58,353 bases of DNA from contig JAAYRU010000036.1 in assembly GCA_012518615.1 (NCBI GenBank), forward strand, positions 1-58,353, read 5' to 3'. The position numbers and the translations under genes are program-made. Positions 25,471 to 33,222 of the stretch are shown piece by piece. Positions within the stretch are counted from its first letter, which is position 1, and every line of letters starts with the position of its first letter. This stretch comes from Christensenellaceae bacterium. Its GTDB lineage: Bacteria; Bacillota; Clostridia; Christensenellales; Aristaeellaceae. The notes under the pieces are model-generated. The model had not been told where the DNA came from, did not search any database, and saw only the letters and a program-made list of their open reading frames with translations.

Positions 25471-27357
25471 TTATTTTGCAAGTTCTATAAAATCAGCTAT
25501 CCATTCCATGCTTAAAATATCATAGGGTTTAAGGTCTGAATGGGCGGCTATCTGCAATTTACCCTCGTTATCCCTAACTGGACCATGGAAGGGGTTAAAG
25601 CGTGTCAAAGCTATGCTGCTGCGTAAATAGTGTATAAGGCTCTCCGCTGCAGGGTGTAGGAATTGAGAAAGCCTTAGCTTAAGCACTCCTGTGCCAAAGC
25701 CCCACCAAAGACCCGCAACGCCCACCTCCTGAGCATTAATATCCTTCAAAAAGTCAAGACTTTGGTTTAGATAGGAGCGTACAATCTCTGTATAATACCT
25801 GCCCCAATCCCATGCGGGGGATGCAATATAGCGCAGCGGCTGCCCATATTCATCCACAGCAAATACAGCGGAAAAAGCATCTTCAGGCACATCTGATAAA
25901 TGCATAGATGATGCTACAGGGCTCATTACTACATCAGCACCGCATTCTACAGCATGTTTTATACCGTTTATACTGCTTTCAGTCTCATAGGGTACGACAT
26001 CTTTTGATACAAGCAGCACCCTAGCAAAGGGTGAGACGGTTTTTACCCCAAGTGCAAAGGCATTAATATCTGAAGTATGGCGCTTAGAAAGCTTAGGCGT
26101 AATATACGCCACACAGCGGTTTTTGCTTGCGTAACCCGCTGCCACGCCACATAGGAACACAGCTTCATAATACCTGCCGTAATAAGTGCTGAGGCTTGCA
26201 TCTTCCCTTACTCTTGAATATACCAAAGTCATAATATTGGGGTTCTCTAGCTGAAACCTAAGTGCTGCTTTCATCAACCTAGTTGATGTTACAAGCACTA
26301 AGTCACAATCCTTTGCATGTTTGGAAAGCTCTTCATAGCAGTTTTCTTCATTTAAGCCATCTAGAGTAAAGGTTTTAACGCTGTCTTGCAGCTCCTCCTG
26401 CATTTTTTGCCTTCCCTTTTCGTGTGCGCCTATCCAGTTAGTTTCGGTTCTGCCCTCACTGTATGCGAACATAACCTTAGCCGTGCGCCTTGTGCTGAAC
26501 AGGCGCTGCACTAGGCTTGGCTGTGTACCCTGTTTTTGCTCAAGCACTAAGGTAGGTTCTACCTGCGGCTTGCTTATGAGCTTAAGTTGAGGAATCATAT
26601 CTTGAATATGTTCCACTATTTCAGACAGCACCGTTCCCCTTGGCATACCATATAACTGTAAGTACTGCAGTATTACATCTCCAACGGGTATATCAATTTG
26701 TAGCTGCTCAAGCGCAGTTACGAATTGCATATATATCTTGTTGATATTGGAAATACTACTCTCTTCCTCGCTGAGCTCTATATTTTTTTCAAGCTCACTT
26801 AGTACTTCGTAGTTTTCAGGGCGGCTCATGCGTATACCCTTAAATAAGCCGTTTTTATCATAGCGGAGAAAGGCATAATAAAGCGCAGTATTAGGGTCAT
26901 CTTCGTTAAGCTGTGGAATCATTCTTGTTATCTGTGCGCGGAATGTAGCTGCGCCATAATATTTTAGCACGCTCACCCTCTTATTCCCCTCCACAACATA
27001 GTATTGCCACATATATTCGTATACTTCTATGGGGTCACGAAGCCCTTCACTTACATGAGCCACACAAAGGGCCGTCCACTTGCTGGCAAACTCACTAACT
27101 TCATTATGCAAAGGCATAAAGTTTGCACTGAAGGAATGAGAACGGCCTGAAGTATATGTACCCACAATGGAAGATAGGGGTATTTCCATAGTGGGTTGCT
27201 GAACATACGCAAGCATTTTGTTCTGCTCGACTATTTCGTCAAGCGCTATGAGGTTTCCCTTCTTGCCCTGTGCAACGCGTGAAGAATATTCTCTTTTTCC
27301 AAGCCTTAAGGCTCTTTCATATGCGATTTTCGCTTCTCTTTCATAGCTCCGCTGCAT
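25471..27357 (-). CDS. ParB/Srx-fold and BMP/PnrA-type binding domain fusion, cytoplasmic
   Basis: A 628-residue protein from ATG 27357 (GGGGGAAG 8 bases upstream). It has no signal peptide or membrane segment. Residues about 57-140 look like the ParB/sulfiredoxin fold: IPLSSIVGTYT, then DPIEVYEY and VVEGNKRVSVLKYYGA, the last corresponding to the GxRR box of ParB. A helical region follows (about 180-290). Residues about 293-628 resemble the BMP/PnrA purine-nucleoside-binding family: KVMFAYSEGRTETNWIGAHEKGRQKM, CDLVLVTSTRLMKAAL, GVAAGYASKNR and GVKTVSPFARV. Family members with this domain are normally secreted lipoproteins, so a cytoplasmic form suggests ligand sensing. Its gene overlaps the phosphoesterase gene by 17 bases, and its stop abuts a MITE half copy. 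No described function known to me. Confidence 0.75.
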   Translation of the reverse strand: MQRSYEREAKIAYERALRLGKREYSSRVAQGKKGNLIALDEIVEQNKMLAYVQQPTMEIPLSSIVGTYTSGRSHSFSANFMPLHNEVSEFASKWTALCVAHVSEGLRDPIEVYEYMWQYYVVEGNKRVSVLKYYGAATFRAQITRMIPQLNEDDPNTALYYAFLRYDKNGLFKGIRMSRPENYEVLSELEKNIELSEEESSISNINKIYMQFVTALEQLQIDIPVGDVILQYLQLYGMPRGTVLSEIVEHIQDMIPQLKLISKPQVEPTLVLEQKQGTQPSLVQRLFSTRRTAKVMFAYSEGRTETNWIGAHEKGRQKMQEELQDSVKTFTLDGLNEENCYEELSKHAKDCDLVLVTSTRLMKAALRFQLENPNIMTLVYSRVREDASLSTYYGRYYEAVFLCGVAAGYASKNRCVAYITPKLSKRHTSDINAFALGVKTVSPFARVLLVSKDVVPYETESSINGIKHAVECGADVVMSPVASSMHLSDVPEDAFSAVFAVDEYGQPLRYIASPAWDWGRYYTEIVRSYLNQSLDFLKDINAQEVGVAGLWWGFGTGVLKLRLSQFLHPAAESLIHYLRSSIALTRFNPFHGPVRDNEGKLQIAAHSDLKPYDILSMEWIADFIELAK

Positions 27358-28018
27358 TATACTTCCCCCAATCATAACGAGTTCTAATATAGGACAGTCT
27401 TTTCCGATTGACTATCGGAACATCTATATCGATAATCTGGTAACCATAGGCATTGATAATCTGCGTGTTTCCATATACTATGCTTCGGCTTTTAACACCG
27501 TAGTTTAAATGTTGGTGTCCATGGAAATGATAATACGGTGTAAACTGATTTAGCAGCGCGCGAAAGCTACTGAAACCTTGGTGGAATTTATCCTCACCAT
27601 CGCCAAGCCCTGCCGCAGGCGCATGTGTAACAAAAATATCAAAGCCACCAAATGAACATATCTGCGGGAAACGCCTTACTATTTTGCGGGCAATATCCCT
27701 CTCGGTAAAATGGAAGGGCTTTGGGCTATGCGATTTACAGCCTCCCATGCCGAATATCCTTATACCGTTAATCTCTACCATTTTATCTTCAAGGCTTATA
27801 CAGCCTTCTGGCGGGTGTTCTAAATACCTTCCATCATGGTTACCATGCACATAATAAAGGGGAGCGGCAACCATAGTAGTTAAAAACGAAAGATAGCTGG
27901 CTTTTAAATCTCCACAGGATATTATTACATCTACACCCTTAAAACGCGATTTATCAAAATGGTCCCATATATAGCTGCTTTCATGATCTGCGACTACTAA
28001 AGCCTTTAATTGAGGCAA
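27341..28018 (-). CDS. Calcineurin-like metallophosphoesterase
   Basis: A 225-residue cytoplasmic phosphoesterase. Metal-site motifs: CGD at 35-37, HGNHDG at 58-63, a later THAP, and GHQH near 168. The first motif is odd: the usual D-x-H is ADHES here, with Asp11 and His12 adjacent. The start is TTG at 28018, with GGAGG 8 bases ahead. The substrate cannot be told; small phosphodiesters or nucleotides are usual for this size class. Its 3' end overlaps the ParB/BMP-type gene, so the two are translated together and probably act in one pathway. Divergent from the winged-helix gene across 92 bases. Confidence 0.88.
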   Translation of the reverse strand: MPQLKALVVADHESSYIWDHFDKSRFKGVDVIISCGDLKASYLSFLTTMVAAPLYYVHGNHDGRYLEHPPEGCISLEDKMVEINGIRIFGMGGCKSHSPKPFHFTERDIARKIVRRFPQICSFGGFDIFVTHAPAAGLGDGEDKFHQGFSSFRALLNQFTPYYHFHGHQHLNYGVKSRSIVYGNTQIINAYGYQIIDIDVPIVNRKRLSYIRTRYDWGKYNAAEL

Positions 28019-28110
28019 AATACCGTCCTCCTTGTTTTATGTAAAAAAGAATTTTTTGTTATGCAAGGATTTATATTCCTGAGCCGTTATATAAGCAGTG
28101 AGGTGATTTT

Positions 28111-28428
28111 ATGACGCTTTATCCGGCATATGAAAAACCCATGCATACATGCATAAGAGTAAACCCCAAAGAACAAACCGTAAACATAGGCAAAAATACG
28201 ATTGACCTTACACAACAGGAATGCCTGCTACTTCTCACCCTTGCAAAAAAGCCATGCTCTACTATATCTAGAGAAGAACTGCTTTTCACAGCTTGGGATT
28301 GTAGCTACCCAATAAAAACGCGCACCGTTGATATGCATATAGCTAGGCTACGCAAGAAAATAGGCAGAAAACTAATAAAAACCGAGAGAGGCAAGGGCTA
28401 TAGCTTGCAGGCCATAAAGCTTAACTAG
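28111..28428 (+). CDS. Stand-alone OmpR/PhoB-type DNA-binding domain
   Basis: A 105-residue protein that consists only of a trans_reg_C winged helix: IDLTQQECLLLLTLAKKP, then SREELLFTAWDCS, and the recognition helix TVDMHIARLRKKIG followed by the wing KTERGKGYSLQ. It has no receiver domain and no hydrophobic segment, so it cannot be phosphorylated like a normal response regulator. GAGGTG precedes the ATG. It is divergent from the phosphoesterase/ParB-BMP operon and its stop overlaps the parB stop by 4 bases (convergent). It could regulate the divergent operon (inference). Confidence 0.85.
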   Translation: MTLYPAYEKPMHTCIRVNPKEQTVNIGKNTIDLTQQECLLLLTLAKKPCSTISREELLFTAWDCSYPIKTRTVDMHIARLRKKIGRKLIKTERGKGYSLQAIKLN

Positions 28429-29264
28429 TTGTCAATTAGGCTTTGCACCGCAGCGAACAGAGCTTCAAGCTCTTCCCTGTTGCGATATGTAATAACAACC
28501 CTACCCTGCTCCATATTGCCCTTTAGCTTTGTGCGTACGCCAAATGCCCTATGCAAATCTTCCTCAAAAGCGCGCATCTCAGGCGGCATTACTTGGGGAG
28601 GTTTTTCAGGCTTTTTAGTTTTTGAAGCTAGAGCTTCAAGCTGGCGCACGCTTAAATTATCGTTGAGTACCATTTCCGCAAGCTCACGCTTTATTGCAAG
28701 CGTGCTAACGCCTGCCAGCACCCTACCATGCCCCGCACTTAACCTGCCATCCCGAATAAGCTGTTTAATATCATCAGGCAGGGTAAGTAACCTTAATAAA
28801 TTAGCAATAGCAGGTCTGGATTTTCCAAGGCGCTTAGCAACAGCCTCCTGCGTATAGGCGCAGCTATCCATAAGAGAGCGCACAGCCTCAGCTTCCTCCA
28901 TAGGGTTCAAATCTTCCCTCTGAAGGTTTTCTATTAGAGCTATCTCAAGCTGTTCTTTTTCATTTATTTCTCTTACGATGCAAGGCACTTTTGAAAACCC
29001 CGCAATCTGCGCCGCACGGAACCTGCGCTCGCCCGCTACTATACGGTAGCGGTCTAAATGTCTTGTAACCAATATAGGCTGAATTATGCCAAGCTCCTTT
29101 ATACTATCCGCCAGCTCTTGTAGGGATTCCTCATCGAAAACCTTCCTTGGCTGGTAAGGGTTTGCGTCAATATCAGCAATTGATAAATCTATAATATTAT
29201 CAGCAGATGTTTCTACCTGTGGGAAAAGAGCGTCAAGCCCCCTGCCAAGCGCTTTTTTCTTCAT
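28425..29264 (-). CDS. parB: Chromosome-partitioning protein ParB (Spo0J)
   Basis: A 279-residue ParB, the typical chromosomal length. The N-terminal start KKALGRGLDALFP is the usual ParA-contact region. The CTP-binding core contains IDANPYQPRKVFDEESLQELADSIKE and the GERRFRAA box. A helix-turn-helix (TQEAVAKRLGKSRPAIANLLRLL) binds parS, and a C-terminal dimerisation segment follows. It forms an operon with parA, 4 bases apart. I saw no perfect parS (TGTTNCACGTGAAACA) in the window. It lies about 16 kb from dnaA, consistent with an origin-proximal region. Confidence 0.95.
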   Translation of the reverse strand: MKKKALGRGLDALFPQVETSADNIIDLSIADIDANPYQPRKVFDEESLQELADSIKELGIIQPILVTRHLDRYRIVAGERRFRAAQIAGFSKVPCIVREINEKEQLEIALIENLQREDLNPMEEAEAVRSLMDSCAYTQEAVAKRLGKSRPAIANLLRLLTLPDDIKQLIRDGRLSAGHGRVLAGVSTLAIKRELAEMVLNDNLSVRQLEALASKTKKPEKPPQVMPPEMRAFEEDLHRAFGVRTKLKGNMEQGRVVITYRNREELEALFAAVQSLIDN

Positions 29265-29268
29265 TACA

Positions 29269-30036
29269 CTATATACCTTTACCTGATGATTTTAATACTT
29301 CTTTAGCGAGGTTGCGATAAGCCTCTGCACCTACACTTTTGCTATCGTACCTCTCTATTGGCAAGCCGTGGCTTGGAGCTTCACCTATGCGTACCGCTCG
29401 TGGAATAATGCTGGAGAATACCTTACCGCTAAAATACTTTTTAACCTCCTGCGCCACTTGCAATGATAAATTAGTGCGACCATCAAACATGGTGAGCAAT
29501 ATGCCTTCCACCTGAAGAGCGGGATTTAATGTCTGCCTTATTCTATTTATCGTATCTATAAGGCGGGTTACACCCTCAAGCGCATAATATTCACATTGTA
29601 TAGGTATCAGCACGCTATCCGCACAGGCAAGCGCGTTTATTGTAAGTAACCCTAAGGATGGAGGGCAATCTACAAGTATAGTATGATAGCTATCCCTTAC
29701 AGGCAAAATTGAATTTCTAAAGTAATATTCCCTGTTTTCAAATGCAACAAGCTCAACCTCAGCCGCTGCAAGGCGAATATCCGCCGGCAGTATATTTAGC
29801 CCGTCTACTGAAGTTTTAACTATAGCCTCCTCAGCGCTTGTAGCGCCTATTAGCACTTCATAGCTGGTTTTATCTGTTGCCCTAACCCCTATGCCGCTTG
29901 TTGCATTACCCTGCGGGTCTAAATCGCACAGTAATACGCCTTTTTTTAAGTCTGCTATACAGGTAGCTAAATTAATTGCAGTAGTTGTCTTACCTACACC
30001 GCCTTTTTGGTTAGCTATTGCTATGACTTTCCCCAT
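29269..30036 (-). CDS. parA: Chromosome-partitioning ATPase ParA (Soj)
   Basis: A 255-residue MinD/ParA-type ATPase. Deviant Walker [17 protein letters not shown] with the signature Lys. Walker B-like: [17 protein letters not shown]. The segments [14 protein letters not shown] and [14 protein letters not shown] are typical of Soj. I prefer the second ATG (30036), because AGAGGGG is only 2 bases from the first. It acts with ParB in origin segregation and modulates DnaA in relatives. Preceded by an unknown gene 20 bases upstream, probably in the same operon. Confidence 0.95.
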   Translation of the reverse strand: MGKVIAIANQKGGVGKTTTAINLATCIADLKKGVLLCDLDPQGNATSGIGVRATDKTSYEVLIGATSAEEAIVKTSVDGLNILPADIRLAAAEVELVAFENREYYFRNSILPVRDSYHTILVDCPPSLGLLTINALACADSVLIPIQCEYYALEGVTRLIDTINRIRQTLNPALQVEGILLTMFDGRTNLSLQVAQEVKKYFSGKVFSSIIPRAVRIGEAPSHGLPIERYDSKSVGAEAYRNLAKEVLKSSGKGI

Positions 30037-30056
30037 CATTACCCCTCTTAATTATC

Positions 30057-30533
30057 TTATAGCCAGAAACGCCAGCGATATTTATCGTAGCAGGAAGTGA
30101 TTACCTTACGCAAGGTTAATAGCTCTTCCTCGCTTTGAAAGCCAGAAAAATCGATATATAACGCGCGAAGCGCTGAAAGCGAGCTTTTTTTAACTGAATA
30201 CTCCTGAACTGCCAAAAAATGCTCCCTATCCTTTGGAAAAGTTTGAAACAATAAATACAGCAGCTCATCAGCCATTATAGTAAAATCGTCCATGCGAAGC
30301 CTTATAAGCTTTTGCGTATCCATACGCAGCACCATTTTACCGGAGGTATCTAGGCGTACTTTGAAGAATATCTCGTCATCCACCCAAGAGGCTAAGCCAT
30401 CTATAGTGTTACGCCCCAAAATAAAGGTGTTGAACTTAAGCGCTATCGCGCTGCACATCTCCTCCTGTTTGGATATAAACTCCGTACCCAACCAAGGGGT
30501 CAGGGCTATTGCTATCTGCGTGCCGGCTACCAT
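30057..30533 (-). CDS. Unknown protein encoded upstream of parA
   Basis: A 158-residue soluble protein that I do not recognise. It has a good AGGAGGGG ribosome site and good coding character. It starts with MVAGTQIAIALTPWLGTEF and contains FILGRNTIDGLASWVDDEIFFKVRLD, a Leu-rich acidic stretch (MDDFTIMADELLYLLFQ) and a basic aromatic end (CYDKYRWRFWL). There is no signal peptide or clear motif. It lies 20 bases ahead of parA on the same strand, so it is probably the first gene of the partition operon. A link to chromosome partition is a guess from position. Confidence 0.75.
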   Translation of the reverse strand: MVAGTQIAIALTPWLGTEFISKQEEMCSAIALKFNTFILGRNTIDGLASWVDDEIFFKVRLDTSGKMVLRMDTQKLIRLRMDDFTIMADELLYLLFQTFPKDREHFLAVQEYSVKKSSLSALRALYIDFSGFQSEEELLTLRKVITSCYDKYRWRFWL

Positions 30534-30630
30534 AACCCCTCCTGTTTCAAAAGCTCATTCATTAAAGCTGATTTATGATAACATCATTAGCCTAATTTGT
30601 CCATAGCGGCAAAATTCATCAAATAAAGTA

Positions 30631-30678
30631 TTGACATAGTAAAAATATTGGGTTATCATATGAGCAATCACTCATATG
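30631..30678 (+). promoter_or_regulatory. Metal-responsive promoter and ArsR-type operator
   Basis: TTGACA (30631-30636), a 17-base spacer and TATCAT (30654-30659). A perfect dyad CATATGAG-N6-CTCATATG (30657-30678) overlaps the -10 and the start site. It matches the ATATGA-type 12-2-12 operator pattern of CzrA/CadC/SmtB-family repressors. The repressor gene follows at 30711, so autoregulation and metal induction of the operon are expected. Confidence 0.85.
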
Positions 30679-30710
30679 AATGGATGTACATATGAACGGA
30701 GGTTCAGTTG

Positions 30711-31073
30711 ATGGTTCATAACCACGAAAAATTATTGGAAAAAGTTCGGCACGATTTGCCAACAGACGAGCTTTTAAGCGACCTTGCTGATTTATTTAAG
30801 CTGTTTGGCGATTCTACTAGGGTTAAAATACTTTTTGCCCTTTTGGAAAGCGAAATGTGCGTATGCGCTATTGCGGAGCTGCTCAATATGACGCAGTCCG
30901 CTATATCGCACCAGCTAAGAACGCTTAGAGGCGCAAACCTCGTTGGCAACAGGCGGGAGGGAAAAACGGTAGTATATTTTCTGGCGGATGAGCATGTACA
31001 CACCATACTTGCCGAAGGCTTTAAGCACCTGATAGAGGAAAGAAATAACTTAAACTATATAGAGGAGGATTAA
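30711..31073 (+). CDS. Metal-sensing ArsR/SmtB-family repressor, CadC/CzrA-like
   Basis: A 120-residue repressor. The start is ATG 30711, 7 bases after GGAGGT; the TTG at 30708 is closer and less likely. Winged helix: LFKLFGDSTRVKILFALL and the recognition helix MTQSAISHQLRTLRGANLV. There is a Cys pair in EMCVCAIAELL (the CadC-type alpha3 site) and a DEHVH...H series near residue 100 (the CzrA-type alpha5 zinc site). Both suggest Zn/Cd/Pb sensing. It opens an operon with an HMA protein (1-base gap) and the P1B ATPase, and its operator is visible at 30657-30678. Confidence 0.93.
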   Translation: MVHNHEKLLEKVRHDLPTDELLSDLADLFKLFGDSTRVKILFALLESEMCVCAIAELLNMTQSAISHQLRTLRGANLVGNRREGKTVVYFLADEHVHTILAEGFKHLIEERNNLNYIEED

Positions 31074-31074
31074 T

Positions 31075-31293
31075 ATGAAACGCAGCTTTAAACTAAGCAA
31101 GATAGATTGCCCTGCCTGTGCAGACCGCATGGAGATGGCTGTATCAAAGCTACCTTTTGTTGAGAATGCTGAAATCAACTTCTTAATTAAAAAGCTTAAT
31201 ATTGAAATAGCTGAGGAACATCTAGATGAAACAGTAAAAGAAATAAACAAAGCAGTAAGCAGAATTGAGCCTAGCTGCAAGATAATAAGCTGA
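31075..31293 (+). CDS. Stand-alone heavy-metal-associated (HMA) domain protein
   Basis: A 72-residue HMA-fold protein with the metal site DCPACADRM (CxxC at residues 11-14) and the ferredoxin-like pattern of the family. GAGGAGG precedes the ATG. In most CadA-type pumps this domain is fused to the N-terminus of the ATPase; here it is a separate gene placed 1 base before the ATPase gene, which lacks it. It may hand metal to the pump or act as its regulatory domain in trans. Confidence 0.88.
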   Translation: MKRSFKLSKIDCPACADRMEMAVSKLPFVENAEINFLIKKLNIEIAEEHLDETVKEINKAVSRIEPSCKIIS

Positions 31294-31294
31294 T

Positions 31295-33160
31295 ATGCGG
31301 TACTTAAGTACGCTTGATAGCGAACAAAAAACACTATCTATAAGACTTATTATTGCGCTTATAATGTTTTTTATTGCACTATCGTTAAACTTTAACGATG
31401 CGGTACTTTTTTTAAGCTTTTTTATACCTTATCTTTTGGTCGGATATGATGTGCTTTTCTACGCTTTTCAAAACATTTTGCACGGTCAGTGGCTAGATGA
31501 ACGCTTCCTTATGAGCATAGCCAGCATAGGTGCGTTTGCGCTTAAGGACTATGCAGAAGCTTTTGCGGTTATGTTCTTCTATCAACTGGGAGAGCTTTTC
31601 CAGAGCATAGCTATTGGAAAGAGCAGAAAATCTATAGAGGAACTGCTTAGTTTAGCGCCCGAAACCGCTACAAGGCTTATAAATGGTGCTGAAGAAATTA
31701 TAAAGCCCGAAGACATACATGTAGGCGATACAATAATTGTAAAACCGGGCGAAAGAGTACCTATAGACGGCATAGTAATAAAAGGCTCAACTTCACTAAA
31801 TACTTCCGACATTACAGGCGAAAGCGCTCCTAAAGATGTAGCTAAAGGCGATATAGTGTATTCAGGCTCTATTAACTTAAGCGGAAGCATATTGCTTAAA
31901 GCTCAAAGCGAGTATGAAAACAGCACAATCGCAAAGATTATGAACCTTATTGAAAATTCCGCTGGTAAAAAATCTAAATCAGAAAAATATATAACACGCT
32001 TTGCAAGATATTATACTCCCTTTGTTGTAGTAAGCGCTATTTTACTTTCTACCATTCCTCCGCTTGTACTTAACGAAGCTTTCTTAAAATGGTTTGAAAG
32101 AGCGCTTGTATTTCTCGTAGCCTCCTGCCCCTGCGCCCTGCTTATAAGCATACCACTTTCATTCGTTAAAGGGCTTGGCACCGCCTCAAAACACGGAATA
32201 CTAATGAAAGGCGCAAGCGAGCTTGAAAAGCTAAGCGAAATTGATACATTTATATTTGATAAAACCGGCACGCTAACCGAGGGCAGCTTTACAGTAAGCG
32301 ATGTTCATAGCGATAATGTAGATAAGGACAGTATATTAGAAATATCAGCCATAGCAGAGAGCCAATCCACGCACCCCATTGCGGCATCGCTTAAAGAAGC
32401 ATACTCAAAAGAACCAGATATAAGTAGATTAGGCGGTATAGCTGAACATGCAGGAAAAGGCATTCAGGCAACTGTAGATAATAATGAGTATTTTATAGGC
32501 AATACCGCTCTTATGGAGCTTGTAAATGCGGATTATAAAGAATGCAGCTTCCCCGACACCATAGTGCATATGTCAAAAGGCAATGATTATATGGGACATA
32601 TAGTTATAAGCGACCGTATTAAGTACAAGGCAAGTAGTACTATTAACAAACTTAAAGAAAAGAAAATAAAGCGAATTATTATGCTTTCCGGAGATAGAAA
32701 ACCTGTTGTAGACGCTACCTCTAAAGCTATAGGGATAGATGAATATTACGCAGAGCTTCTTCCAACTGACAAGGTTGAAATAACTGAGCGGATTATGCAG
32801 GACGGCAACAAGGTTGCATTTGTAGGCGATGGCATAAATGATGCCCCTGTTCTAACAAGGGCCGATGTAGGCATAGCCATGGGCACGCTTGGCAGCGATA
32901 TAGCAATTGAAGCTGCAGATATAGTGCTTATGGACGATAACTTGCTTAAACTCCCCCTTGCGCTTGATATTACAAGAAAAACTATGAGCATTGTAAAGCA
33001 GAATACTGCTTTCTCGCTTGTTTTTAAGGCATTAGTGCTTCTACTCGGCGCTTTCGGGCAGGTTGAAATGTGGCTTGCAGTATTTGCTGATGTAGGGGTT
33101 ATGATACTTGCAGTACTCAACTCCCTGCGTACTGGTAATATTAAAACGCCTATTCAATAA
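31295..33160 (+). CDS. cadA: P1B-type heavy-metal-exporting ATPase (CadA/ZntA-like)
   Basis: A 621-residue pump for Zn, Cd or Pb export. Motifs: actuator TGESAP, the membrane metal site SCPCALLISIP (CPC type), the phosphorylation site FDKTGTLTEG, the ATP-binding SxHP motif STHPIAASL, and the hinge VGDGINDAPVLTRADVGIAMG. Eight hydrophobic segments are expected, and those flanking CPC are clear. There is no N-terminal HMA domain; it is encoded separately just upstream. No ribosome site is visible before the ATG (31295), so translation is probably coupled to the HMA gene. The CPC motif and the CadC-like repressor argue against copper only by context. Confidence 0.93.
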   Translation: MRYLSTLDSEQKTLSIRLIIALIMFFIALSLNFNDAVLFLSFFIPYLLVGYDVLFYAFQNILHGQWLDERFLMSIASIGAFALKDYAEAFAVMFFYQLGELFQSIAIGKSRKSIEELLSLAPETATRLINGAEEIIKPEDIHVGDTIIVKPGERVPIDGIVIKGSTSLNTSDITGESAPKDVAKGDIVYSGSINLSGSILLKAQSEYENSTIAKIMNLIENSAGKKSKSEKYITRFARYYTPFVVVSAILLSTIPPLVLNEAFLKWFERALVFLVASCPCALLISIPLSFVKGLGTASKHGILMKGASELEKLSEIDTFIFDKTGTLTEGSFTVSDVHSDNVDKDSILEISAIAESQSTHPIAASLKEAYSKEPDISRLGGIAEHAGKGIQATVDNNEYFIGNTALMELVNADYKECSFPDTIVHMSKGNDYMGHIVISDRIKYKASSTINKLKEKKIKRIIMLSGDRKPVVDATSKAIGIDEYYAELLPTDKVEITERIMQDGNKVAFVGDGINDAPVLTRADVGIAMGTLGSDIAIEAADIVLMDDNLLKLPLALDITRKTMSIVKQNTAFSLVFKALVLLLGAFGQVEMWLAVFADVGVMILAVLNSLRTGNIKTPIQ

Positions 33161-33176
33161 ATAGAAATAACCCCAG

Positions 33177-33209
33177 AAAAAACACCCGCTACTTGAGCGG
33201 GCGTTTTTT
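33177..33209. terminator. Bidirectional terminator between cadA and glgA
   Basis: A-run, stem CACCCGCT with AGCGGGCG around the loop ACTTG, and a T-run. It serves the convergent metal operon (plus) and glycogen operon (minus). Confidence 0.85.
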
Positions 33210-33222
33210 GATTAATTATTGT

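Noticed and set aside
28425-30036. Search for parS sites around parAB
   Set aside because: No sequence close to TGTTNCACGTGAAACA was found in the window by eye.
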